Below, one piece after another: positions 16,767-24,386 of a stretch of DNA of 64,000 nt. The first letter of the stretch is position 1. The number at the start of each line of letters is the position of its first letter. The notes under the pieces were generated by a model, which saw only the letters and a list, made by a program, of their open reading frames with translations, was not told the DNA's origin and made no database searches. The position numbers and the translations under genes were made by a program. Source of the stretch: Arthrobacter russicus (lineage in GTDB: Bacteria > Actinomycetota > Actinomycetes > Actinomycetales > Micrococcaceae); assembly GCF_031454135.1 (NCBI RefSeq), contig NZ_JAVDQF010000001.1:3596001-3660000 (forward strand). The letters run 5' to 3'.

Positions 16767-19700
16767 ATGACCGAACAGGCTTCGAGCTACCTCCGTTACC
16801 CGCACCTCCACGGCGATTTGATCAGCTTCGTGGCAGAAAACGATGTCTGGCTGGCGCCGTTGGCCGGCGGAAGGGCTTGGCGGGTTTCGTCCCTGGGCCT
16901 GCCGGCCAAGAATCCGCGATTCAGCCCGGACGGCAGTCGGTTGCTGTGGACTGTGGTGCAGGGCGCTGCCCCGGAATTGGTCTCGGCCGCAGTGGACGGC
17001 GGGGACTTCCGCCAGCTGACCTGGTTCGGGCACGCCTCGACCAAGTTCCGCGGCTTCACCCCGCAGGGCGCCGCCTTGGTGGTCAGCGCCTTCGAACAGC
17101 CGGATGCCCGGCACACTTTCGGTTATGCGGTCTCCATCGAGGACGGCTCCCGGAGCATCCTGCCGTACGGACCGATCGATGCGGTGGCCTATGGCCCGGT
17201 GGTCGGTGATGAAAAGCCGCTGCTGGTCGCCTCGCCTGCTTCGCGGGAGCCGGCTTGGTGGAAGCGTTACCGCGGCGGCACCGCGGGCAAGCTCTGGTTG
17301 GACCGGGACGGTTCGGGGGAGTTCGCGCGGCTGGTCCCGGAGCTGGACGGCAATCTGGTCGATCCGATGTGGATCGGCGACCGGATCGCCTTCCTGTCCG
17401 ACCACGAGGGCTACGGAAACCTCTACTCGGTCAAACCCAATGGCAAGAAGCTCCGCAGGCACACCGACCACCAGGGCTTCTACGTCCGGCACGCGAGTTC
17501 CGATGGCCGCCGGGTGGTTTTCGAGTCGGCGGGAAACCTGTTCCTGCTCGACGGCCTGGACGCCGAACCCGTGCAATTGGACATCACCCTGGGCTCAGCC
17601 GGGACTTCGCGCCGGCCGTATCCGCTCAATGTGGCGGAGCATTTGGGCGGCGTCCGGCCGCTGGGCGACGGCAAAGCCAGCCTCGTGGAATCGCACGGCA
17701 CCGTGCATTTGCTGAGCCACCGGGATGGTCCGGCCCGGGCCATCGAGTCGACGTCCGGGGTCCGGGCCCGCCTGGCCCGGCCCTTGGGCGAGGCCTCAGT
17801 CGCCTACATCGCCGACCACGACGGCGTGGAAGCGCTCTACCTGGCGCCCCTGGACAAAACCTTGGCGGCCGATGAACCGCAGCCGGCCCCGACGCGGGGA
17901 TCCGGCTCGGAAACCTCCGGGGACGCTGAAGCCGGAGCGGTCCTGCCGCAACCGGTCCCCGCGGCCTCGGTCAACGGCTCGGTGCAAAAGCCGGCGACCA
18001 CCCCGCAGCCCGGGCCGAGTCCGGAACCTGCTGCAGCGGAGCACGCGGCGGATGTCCCGACGGCGGTCGGTGCCAAGCCGGCCGCTTCACCGGAAGCGGC
18101 CCGCAGAGTCGATTTCGCTTCGCCGACCCGGGCCTGCGCAGTGGAAACCAGCCCGGATGGGAAATTCGTGGCGGTTGGCACCGAGTACGGGCAGGTTTTA
18201 CTCGTGGAAGCGGCCAGCGGCACGGTCCGCGAAATCGCGGCACAGAAGATCTCGCATGTCTCAGACCTGGTCTTCAGCCCGGACTCGCAGTGGCTGCTTT
18301 GGTCGGAGTTCACCAGTGCCGAGGCCGAACGTGCCAGATTGCGGATCGTGCCGGTCGCCGGAGGCGAGATCGAAGACCTCACCGATGGCCGGTTTGCGGA
18401 CTTCTCGCCGTCGTTCACCCCGGACGGGAAATTCATCGCGTTCCTCTCCAGGCGCAGCTTCGACCCGGTGTACGACACACACAATTTCGACCTGGCATTC
18501 CCGACCGCGGTCAAGCCATATCTGCTGGCGCTCGATGCCGAAACCCCGTCGCCGTTCGGGCCGGCGGTGTCCGGCCAGGAACCCGCAGCGGCCTCGGCCG
18601 CCGAGGACGATCAGCGCACGCCGGCCGGCTCTGAGCCGCGGAAGAATCCGGTCCCCACGATTCGGCTCAGCCGCGACGGCTTGGCGGAACGGATCATTCC
18701 GGTACCGGTGCCACAGGGTGACTATCTGAATCTGCGCGCGGTCGACGGCGCGCTGCTCTGGCTCAACCGCGAACTCCAGGGGGTCACCGGGGACGGCCGG
18801 GGGAGCAGTACGGATCAGGCACGCCCGCCGAAGCTGGAACGGTTCGAGTTTTCCAGCAAGGAGAGCAGCACTCTGCTCGATGCGGCGGACTCCTTCGAGC
18901 CCACGGCCGCCGGTGCCAAACTCGTGGTCCGGGACAAAGCCAAGATCCGGGTGATCCCGAGCGACAAGAAGGCCGAGCCGGATTCCCCGGAGCACACCCT
19001 GGTCGATCTGGGCCGGATCCGGGTAGTCCTGGAACCGGTCAAGGTCTGGGGACAGGCTTTCGACGAGGCTTGGCGCCTGCAGCGGGATTTTTTCTGGACC
19101 GAAGACATGGCCGGCATCGATTGGCAGGCGGTCCACCGGAACTACCGCCCGATCGTGGAACGCCTGGGCTCGCACGACGACTTGGTGGACCTGCTCTGGG
19201 AGATGCACGGTGAGTTGGGCACCTCGCACGCTTACGTGACGCCGAAGCCGGCCAAGGAGCCGGGGGCCGGGGCGCAGGGCCGGCTCGGTGCGGAGTTCGA
19301 AGCGGGCGCCGAAGGCTGGTTGATCGCCTCGATCCTGCCCGGTGAGTCATCGGACCCGTTGGCGCGCTCCCCGCTGAACGCGCCGGGCGTCGCGGTTAAA
19401 CCGGGCGATCTGCTGCTCGCCGTGGACGGGGTGGAGTTGGGCTCGGCCGGACCGGAACCGCGGTTGGCGGGCGCCGCCGGGAAGATCGTGGAGCTGACCG
19501 TGCGCAATGGCGCCGGGCACGGCGATGCCGCGGGCCGGCAGCGCCGGGTGGCGGTGTTGCCGATCGGCGACGAAGAACGGTTGCGTTACCAGGAATGGGT
19601 GCGGAAGAACCGGGAATTGGTGCGACAAGCATCGGACGGCACGTTCGGCTATGTGCATATTCCGGACATGCAGGCCAGGGGTTGGGCCCAGCTGCACCGC

Positions 19701-20282
19701 GACATCGACGCGGAGTTCGGCAAGGACGCGCTGATCGTGGACGTGCGCCGGAACCGCGGTGGCCATACCTCGCAACTGGTCGCCGAGCTGATCGGACGCA
19801 AAGTCACAGCCTGGAACAAGCCCCGAGCAGTCGAAGACATCACGTATCCGCACAACGCGCCGCGCGGGCCGGTGCTGATCTTGACCGATGAATTCGCCGG
19901 TTCGGACGGCGACATCATCACGCAGGTGGCGAAACTGCGCGGCATCGGGCCGGTGGTCGGCACCCGGACCTGGGGCGGCGTGGTCGGCATCGACGGCCGG
20001 TTCTCTTTGGCCGACGGCACCGGGGTCACCCAGCCGCGCTATGCCTTCTGGTTCACCGGAGGCGTGGGCTGGTCGGTGGAGAACTACGGCGTCGATCCGG
20101 ATATCGAGGTCGGCTTCCCGCCGCATGCGTATGCGGCCGGTCAAGACCCGCAGTTGGAGTACGGCCTCGGGGCGTTGCGCGAAATGCTCGCCGAGTTGCC
20201 TACCGACCGGCCGCCGGCCCGGACCGGCTATCGGAACCTGCAGCCTGGAGCCCTGCCGCCCCGGCCGCAGGCAGCGGACTGA
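16767..20282 (+). CDS. Tricorn-like S41 protease with beta-propellers and PDZ domain
   Basis: A 1171-residue cytoplasmic protease without signal peptide. The N-terminal half has WD-like/TolB-type beta-propeller blades (FSPDGSRLLW, FSPDSQWLLW, FTPDGKFIAFLS). They are interrupted by an Ala/Pro/Glu-rich disordered insert at about residues 370-455. The tricorn core follows: FDEAWRLQRDFFW, GELGTSHAYV (His821, expected catalytic His), a PDZ domain (VKPGDLLLAVDG), then the S41 domain with FAGSDGD carrying Ser1046, expected nucleophile by alignment of motifs to tricorn. The final part is YAFWFTGGVGWSVENYGVDPDIEV. It probably acts downstream of the proteasome on oligopeptides. Confidence 0.95.
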   Translation: MTEQASSYLRYPHLHGDLISFVAENDVWLAPLAGGRAWRVSSLGLPAKNPRFSPDGSRLLWTVVQGAAPELVSAAVDGGDFRQLTWFGHASTKFRGFTPQGAALVVSAFEQPDARHTFGYAVSIEDGSRSILPYGPIDAVAYGPVVGDEKPLLVASPASREPAWWKRYRGGTAGKLWLDRDGSGEFARLVPELDGNLVDPMWIGDRIAFLSDHEGYGNLYSVKPNGKKLRRHTDHQGFYVRHASSDGRRVVFESAGNLFLLDGLDAEPVQLDITLGSAGTSRRPYPLNVAEHLGGVRPLGDGKASLVESHGTVHLLSHRDGPARAIESTSGVRARLARPLGEASVAYIADHDGVEALYLAPLDKTLAADEPQPAPTRGSGSETSGDAEAGAVLPQPVPAASVNGSVQKPATTPQPGPSPEPAAAEHAADVPTAVGAKPAASPEAARRVDFASPTRACAVETSPDGKFVAVGTEYGQVLLVEAASGTVREIAAQKISHVSDLVFSPDSQWLLWSEFTSAEAERARLRIVPVAGGEIEDLTDGRFADFSPSFTPDGKFIAFLSRRSFDPVYDTHNFDLAFPTAVKPYLLALDAETPSPFGPAVSGQEPAAASAAEDDQRTPAGSEPRKNPVPTIRLSRDGLAERIIPVPVPQGDYLNLRAVDGALLWLNRELQGVTGDGRGSSTDQARPPKLERFEFSSKESSTLLDAADSFEPTAAGAKLVVRDKAKIRVIPSDKKAEPDSPEHTLVDLGRIRVVLEPVKVWGQAFDEAWRLQRDFFWTEDMAGIDWQAVHRNYRPIVERLGSHDDLVDLLWEMHGELGTSHAYVTPKPAKEPGAGAQGRLGAEFEAGAEGWLIASILPGESSDPLARSPLNAPGVAVKPGDLLLAVDGVELGSAGPEPRLAGAAGKIVELTVRNGAGHGDAAGRQRRVAVLPIGDEERLRYQEWVRKNRELVRQASDGTFGYVHIPDMQARGWAQLHRDIDAEFGKDALIVDVRRNRGGHTSQLVAELIGRKVTAWNKPRAVEDITYPHNAPRGPVLILTDEFAGSDGDIITQVAKLRGIGPVVGTRTWGGVVGIDGRFSLADGTGVTQPRYAFWFTGGVGWSVENYGVDPDIEVGFPPHAYAAGQDPQLEYGLGALREMLAELPTDRPPARTGYRNLQPGALPPRPQAAD

Positions 20283-20328
20283 CCCTGGACGGGAGGCAGG
20301 TCCGGCCAGCCCCGGGGCGCGGTCCGAT

Positions 20329-20790
20329 TCAGCGCTTTGCCGGGCTGAGCCGGGTGCCTACGCCGATCCGGTTCCAGGCATTGATCGTGATCGCGGTCGC
20401 CATCACCCCGGCGAGCTCCGACTCGCTGAATGCTGCCGCGGCACGCTGGTAGACGTCGTCGGGCACTCCGGCAGCCGGGAGCAGGGTCAGCGCTTCGGTG
20501 AGCGCCAGGGCAGCCTGTTCCGGTTCGCTGAACAGGGCGCCGGCTTCATGCCAGGCGCTGAGCACGTCCAGGCGCTGCTGCGACTCTCCGGCGCTGCGGG
20601 CGTCATTGACGTGGATGTCCAGGCAAAAGGCGCAGTTGTTCAACTGCGAGGCCCGGATCCGGATCAGCTCGACCAGAATCGGGTCCAAGCCCGCGGCCCC
20701 GGCGGCATCCAGGGCGCCGAGCGAGGCGTAGAAATCCGGGCGGAGTTTCGGAATGCGGATCCGGCGGGCGGTTGGGTTCGGTGTGTTCAT
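20329..20790 (-). CDS. Carboxymuconolactone decarboxylase/AhpD-like protein
   Basis: A 153-residue protein with the AhpD-type pattern: two Cys in NNCAFCLDIH with the downstream His, and the flanking helices ELIRIRASQLNN and ALALTEALT. In AhpD and related proteins the CxxC is redox active and the His assists. It may act in peroxide or disulfide metabolism; the adjacent OsmC gene transcribed just before it on the same strand (70-bp gap) supports an oxidative-stress role. Minus-strand TAAGCT at 20797-20802 with 6 nt to the ATG suggests its own leaderless promoter. Confidence 0.88.
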   Translation of the reverse strand: MNTPNPTARRIRIPKLRPDFYASLGALDAAGAAGLDPILVELIRIRASQLNNCAFCLDIHVNDARSAGESQQRLDVLSAWHEAGALFSEPEQAALALTEALTLLPAAGVPDDVYQRAAAAFSESELAGVMATAITINAWNRIGVGTRLSPAKR

Positions 20791-20809
20791 GGAGCCAGCT
20801 TAAACCGCG

Positions 20810-20839
20810 GCGGCCGCCCCGAAGTACCGGAGCGGCCGC
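20810..20839 (-). terminator. Hairpin between OsmC and AhpD-like genes
   Basis: GCGGCCGC at 20810-20817 pairs with GCGGCCGC at 20832-20839 (each self-palindromic), with partial pairing CCG/CGG inward. It lies just after the OsmC stop on the minus strand and could terminate or attenuate. Confidence 0.5.
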
Positions 20840-20859
20840 GAGTTCGGCGAATCGGACGA

Positions 20860-21288
20860 TTACGCCTCGAGGCTGGCCTCGAGCGTGATCGTGGTACCGG
20901 TCAGCGCTGCGGAGACCGGGCAACCGGTTTTGGCGCCTTCTGCGATTCGCTGGAAATCGGCTTCGCTCAGGCCCGGAACCGAAGCATTCAGGGTCAGATG
21001 GATGCCGGTGATGCCTTCACCCGGTTGGAAGCTGACGTCGGCCGTGGTCTGCACCCGGTCCGGAGTCTTGCCTTCTTCGCCGAGCGCGTGGCTGAATGCC
21101 ATCGAGAAACAAGCCGAATGCGCGGCCGCGATGAGTTCTTCGGGACTGGTTTTGCCTTCTGCCTGTTCTGCGCGAGCCTTCCAGGTCACGTCATAGGTGC
21201 CCAAACCCGAACTGTCCAAAGTCACCTGGCCGCTGCCGCTGGGCAAATCGCCCTGCCAAACCGTGTGGGCTGTGCGTACTGTCGCCAT
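20860..21288 (-). CDS. OsmC/Ohr-family peroxiredoxin (OsmC subgroup)
   Basis: A 142-residue enzyme that reduces hydroperoxides. The two conserved redox cysteines are in HSACFSMAF and KTGCPVSAAL; the Glu of the loop is in SPEELIAAAHS. It carries the OsmC-specific N-terminus MATVRTAHTVWQGDL. The ATG at 21288 is preferred over 21303 because AAGGAG lies 6 nt upstream of it. Neighbours are an AhpD-like gene after it and, divergently, a VOC-fold gene. Oxidative-stress function is known for the family; this copy's preferred peroxide is not. Confidence 0.95.
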   Translation of the reverse strand: MATVRTAHTVWQGDLPSGSGQVTLDSSGLGTYDVTWKARAEQAEGKTSPEELIAAAHSACFSMAFSHALGEEGKTPDRVQTTADVSFQPGEGITGIHLTLNASVPGLSEADFQRIAEGAKTGCPVSAALTGTTITLEASLEA

Positions 21289-21362
21289 CGAAGGCTCCTT
21301 CATGTGGTCCGTTAATCTTCCGGTTCCATCCTAGGCAGGTCGCGGCTAGGAAGCCCAGGGCC

Positions 21363-21391
21363 TTGGCCAAGCCGGGGCAGGCTGTTAGCAT
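21363..21391 (+). promoter_or_regulatory. Predicted leaderless promoter of VOC gene
   Basis: TTGGCC at 21363-21368, a 17-bp spacer, TAGCAT at 21386-21391, then 6 nt to the ATG at 21398. There is no ribosome site between, so the start codon probably coincides with the transcript start. Confidence 0.65.
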
Positions 21392-21397
21392 GAGCGC

Positions 21398-21742
21398 ATG
21401 TTGCGGCTTTCCACGGTGATGATCAATACCGAAAACCCCGAACGGCTGGCCCGGTTCTGGGCGCAACTGCTGGGCACCGAGCCCGTTTCGGAGCACGGGG
21501 ATTTCATTTGGCTCAAGGCCGTCGAGGGCCAAACCGGCTTGGCTTTCCAAGCTGTTTCCGAACCCACCAGCGGTCCACGGAGGCTGCATTTGGACCTGGT
21601 CGCCGACGATTTGGCGGCCGAGCTGGCCCGGGCCGAGAGTCTCGGCGCGAGTCAGCTGGCCGACCATTGGTCCGGATCCTTTCATTGGTACGTCATGGCG
21701 GATCCGGATGGCAATGAATTCTGCATCTCGCCCGGGCACTAG
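21398..21742 (+). CDS. VOC (glyoxalase-fold) superfamily protein
   Basis: A 114-residue single-module-pair VOC protein: begins LRLSTVMINTENPERLARFW, contains RRLHLDLVADDL, and ends WYVMADPDGNEFCISPG, the classical second-strand and metal-site motif D-P-x-G-N-E-F. The His of LHLDL and Glu of NEFC are probable metal ligands. VOC proteins act as lyases, dioxygenases or antibiotic-binding proteins; substrate unknown. It has a clear leaderless promoter and stands alone between divergent and converging neighbours. Confidence 0.88.
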   Translation: MLRLSTVMINTENPERLARFWAQLLGTEPVSEHGDFIWLKAVEGQTGLAFQAVSEPTSGPRRLHLDLVADDLAAELARAESLGASQLADHWSGSFHWYVMADPDGNEFCISPGH

Positions 21743-21775
21743 TCCCGGACGTCACCGGGATGGCAGGCTAACCGG

Positions 21776-22126
21776 TCAGTTCCAGAGCGTGGCCACCGCG
21801 ATATTGATCAGGGCCATGCCGCCGACCGCGTGGGCCAAACCGGTGGAGACCTGCTCGCCCTTTTTGGCCTTCCGGTAACCGATGATCGCCGGAACCAGAA
21901 CCGCGATGGCGATCAGCAGTTTGACCGTGATCTTGATGTAGTTCAGCGGGTCGCGGCTTGCCCCGGCCAAGCCCACAAGGGCCAGGCCGGTGATCAATTG
22001 CGCAGTGGCGCCCCAGAGCTGGATCGGCAGCACCGTAGGCTTTTTGAAAGTGGCGAACCAGCCGCCGACGACGGCCGCGGCACCGAGGATGTGCAAGAAG
22101 ATCAGCAGGTATTTGACGAAGTCCAT
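21776..22126 (-). CDS. Small integral membrane protein, candidate BlaI-regulon member
   Basis: A 116-residue protein with four predicted membrane helices (about 4-25, 34-54, 66-86, 95-114) and short loops. His12 in the first helix (LLIFLHILGAA) and His98 in the last (TGLAHAVGG) are placed where heme or copper ligands often lie in small membrane proteins; this is inference only. No ribosome site precedes the ATG; a TAGAAT -10-like hexamer (22133-22138, minus strand) ends 6 nt before it, pointing to a leaderless transcript. A TTCTAC-N5-GTAGAA palindrome overlaps that hexamer. The same palindrome type occurs at the cyd operon. No family is recognised. Confidence 0.8.
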   Translation of the reverse strand: MDFVKYLLIFLHILGAAAVVGGWFATFKKPTVLPIQLWGATAQLITGLALVGLAGASRDPLNYIKITVKLLIAIAVLVPAIIGYRKAKKGEQVSTGLAHAVGGMALINIAVATLWN

Positions 22127-22133
22127 ATGGTTA

Positions 22134-22150
22134 TTCTACGGGATGTAGAA
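22134..22150 (-). promoter_or_regulatory. TTCTAC-N5-GTAGAA palindrome over the -10 of the small membrane protein gene
   Basis: TTCTAC at 22134-22139 and GTAGAA at 22145-22150 flank GGGAT. It overlaps the -10-like TAGAAT and begins 7 nt from the ATG. Arms and spacer are the same as at the cydA sites 38269 and 38315. A half-site TTTCTAC is also at 22179-22185. Confidence 0.75.
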
Positions 22151-22258
22151 GGTGCTTGGTGACACTGCGTCGACAAAATTTCTACCAATCTCGTCCACTT
22201 TCGCCGGATCCGGCCCCGGCAAGCCTCCGGGCACCGGAACTCGCCGGCAGCCAAAAGC

Positions 22259-22291
22259 TGTGGGAGCGGCCGGAACCCGGCCACTCCCACA
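22259..22291 (-). terminator. Terminator of M14 carboxypeptidase gene
   Basis: A 15-bp stem with one mismatch: TGTGGGAGCGGCCGG at 22259-22273 pairs with CCGGCCACTCCCACA at 22277-22291. On the minus strand it is followed by GCTTTTGG, a short U-run, downstream of the carboxypeptidase stop. Confidence 0.8.
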
Positions 22292-22322
22292 ACCAACCCT
22301 TCGATGCCGTCGGCCGGTGTTG

Positions 22323-22386
22323 GACCGGTTGATTATTGGACCGGTCAATTACTGCGTCGGTCGATTACTGGGCCGGTCGATTACTG
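22323..22386. repeat. Four 16-bp tandem repeats beginning at the carboxypeptidase stop codon
   Basis: Units at 22323, 22339, 22355 and 22371 are variants of GGCCGGTCGATTACTG. Read on the minus strand each begins CAGTAA, and the first is the Gln-stop end of the carboxypeptidase gene. So the gene end has been tandemly duplicated three times; the oldest copies have diverged. Confidence 0.9.
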
Positions 22387-24168
22387 GACGAAGACGGCCT
22401 TGGCCGGCCCCCAATTGCCATCCGCGTCCTTGGCCCGGACGAAGATGGTCTGCTTGCCGTCGGCGACGTTGCCAGCGGTCCCGTTGAACGATTCCGTCGT
22501 CGAATTCGCCGACCCGTCGGACAATGCGAGTGCGGTGCCGCTGCCGGCCGCAGCCGGCAATTTGCCCACCGAGTATTCGGCTGCAGTGACGTTTTGCGCC
22601 GCGGGTTTGCGGTTCGACGGGTTGGTCCCGAAGGCGTTGTCGTTTCCGGTGGCGTTGATCGACACCGACTTGTCGCTGTTGCGGCTAGCGGTCAATGAGG
22701 TGACCGTCGGCCCGGCCGGAGTCTTGTACGGTGCCGAAGCCGCGTTGGCGGCGTAGAAGATGCCTCCGCGGTACTGGTTGTACAAACCGGCAGTCCGGGA
22801 GAATGCCGGGAAGAATCCGCCCTGGCTGCTCGTGCCGATTTCCCAGGTGTAGGCCGGAATGCCGTTTTGCTGGTAAATGGTGTCGATATCGCCGCCGGCC
22901 GCGTTGTAGATGACGTCTCCGGCGGCACCGGTCTTGAAACCGTTGTAGAAGCTCTGCCGGAAGCCCAGATTCTTGATCGCCGCGATGTTCGGCGGGATCA
23001 CCGTGTTGTCATAGGCATAGGGGTAAATCACCAGGTTCGAGAAGCTGTGCAGGTTCAGCACGGTTCCTTGCCGGCTATCCGGCGCCGGGGTGTTGCCCGT
23101 GACCGTGAATTTGCCGAACAGCTGGCTGAAGAAATCGGCTTGCTGCTTGGACTCCGGCTCGGAGAGCGGCCCCTTGCCCCGGTACGACTGGTCGCTGGGA
23201 TCGTTTGAGGTGCCTTGGCCGCCCCAGCCGGTGGACCAGTTGCGGTTCAAGTCGATGCCGGGCTGGCTCTGCGTGTAGTCGCTGCTGCCACCGGTGTAGC
23301 CGTCGGTGTCCATGTTCTTGCGCTGCCAGGCGGTGTTGTTGGCCGCCGGGTTGCCATCCCCGCTCGAAGTGGTCGCCGCGGTTTTGAGGCCCTTCTCAAC
23401 GGTCGCGATGCCATCGGGGTTGGAGCCGAAAACCACCCAGACTTCGGTCGAATCCAGCAGTGCGGTGGCTTCCGGATCGGTGCCGTAGCCGTTGAGGATG
23501 TCCGCGGTGAAGCGGGAGACGAATTCACTGCCGATGATTTCCCGGGCGTGGATCTGGCCGCTGAACACGAATCGAGGTTTGTGGTTGGTGTTGGTCTTCC
23601 AATCGCTGCCGTCGTTGGCGTTGGCCGTGATCCGCAGGGCGAACAGATCGTGCCCGCCTTGGCCTTTGGTTTTCTGCCAGGAATCTCCGTAGTCCACGTA
23701 CTGCGCGAACTCGGGGTATGCGCTGGCGATGTCAGTGGCGAGTTTTTGATAGGCCGCGATGGTCTTGTATCCGCCGAAATACGTTTCGTAGCTGTTGTTC
23801 TTGACCCGCTCCGGCAGCGGGGAGGCTGCCGCGGCGGCCCGGGCGTTGGCTCCCGGAACCGGAGTGAAGTCGCTGCCGTAGGGCGTCTCTTTCACGACCT
23901 TGATGCCCTTGGCAGCCAGGTCCAGGGCTACCCGGTGGCTGCCGATGATGGTTCCGCTGTTGGCCGAGCCCGGGTCGACGTCGTAGCCGGCGAGCAGCGA
24001 CTGTGCTTTCGCCGGGTCCATGCCGTCGGTTCGGAACTCGATGACCTGGACCACATTGTCCAAGTTTTGCGCAGAGGGGGAAGCCGCGGCGGAAACACCT
24101 AGGGTGCCGCCGGAGACCGCCATGACGACTGCTGCAGCCAGCAGTCCGTATCGGGTTTTCTTCATCAT
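22381..24168 (-). CDS. Secreted zinc carboxypeptidase, M14 family (carboxypeptidase T-like)
   Basis: A 595-residue protein with a signal peptide (hydrophobic core about residues 8-24, cleavage near VSAAA). A propeptide-like region is followed by the M14 domain from about residue 130: zinc ligands His and Glu in SGQIHAREIIG and the third ligand His in VLNLHSFSNLVIYPY. The substrate-site Arg is in GIDLNRNWSTGW, and the general-base Glu is in PAYTWEIGT. A C-terminal Ig-like domain of about 110 residues ends in NWGPAKAVFVQ. It probably trims peptides outside the cell. AGGAAAACTTCCC precedes the ATG. The stop lies inside a 16-bp tandem repeat. Confidence 0.95.
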   Translation of the reverse strand: MMKKTRYGLLAAAVVMAVSGGTLGVSAAASPSAQNLDNVVQVIEFRTDGMDPAKAQSLLAGYDVDPGSANSGTIIGSHRVALDLAAKGIKVVKETPYGSDFTPVPGANARAAAAASPLPERVKNNSYETYFGGYKTIAAYQKLATDIASAYPEFAQYVDYGDSWQKTKGQGGHDLFALRITANANDGSDWKTNTNHKPRFVFSGQIHAREIIGSEFVSRFTADILNGYGTDPEATALLDSTEVWVVFGSNPDGIATVEKGLKTAATTSSGDGNPAANNTAWQRKNMDTDGYTGGSSDYTQSQPGIDLNRNWSTGWGGQGTSNDPSDQSYRGKGPLSEPESKQQADFFSQLFGKFTVTGNTPAPDSRQGTVLNLHSFSNLVIYPYAYDNTVIPPNIAAIKNLGFRQSFYNGFKTGAAGDVIYNAAGGDIDTIYQQNGIPAYTWEIGTSSQGGFFPAFSRTAGLYNQYRGGIFYAANAASAPYKTPAGPTVTSLTASRNSDKSVSINATGNDNAFGTNPSNRKPAAQNVTAAEYSVGKLPAAAGSGTALALSDGSANSTTESFNGTAGNVADGKQTIFVRAKDADGNWGPAKAVFVQ

Positions 24169-24330
24169 GGGAAGTTTTCCTGACCGTCGGGGCGCTGGGT
24201 GTGCGCCGGTTGGATGGATCTGGGCCCGTTCAAACTATTGGAAAACTTCCTCCATCTTTGGGGAGTTCTTGCTGTGAATTCACCGGCAAGCAGGATTGCC
24301 GCCACGGCTGACGGTGGCCGAGGCGCAACA

Positions 24331-24374
24331 AAAAGGCCGGGGCGGACATCAATGGATGTCCGCCCCGGCCTTTT
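24331..24374. terminator. Terminator of sucB
   Basis: A perfect 20-bp stem: AAAAGGCCGGGGCGGACATC at 24331-24350, loop AATG, complement at 24355-24374, 12 bp beyond the sucB stop on the minus strand. Confidence 0.9.
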
Positions 24375-24386
24375 ACTGGAAAGTGC

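Noticed and set aside
22323-22386. CRISPR array
   Set aside because: Repeat units are contiguous with no spacers, too short, and start at a gene stop codon; no cas genes in the window.
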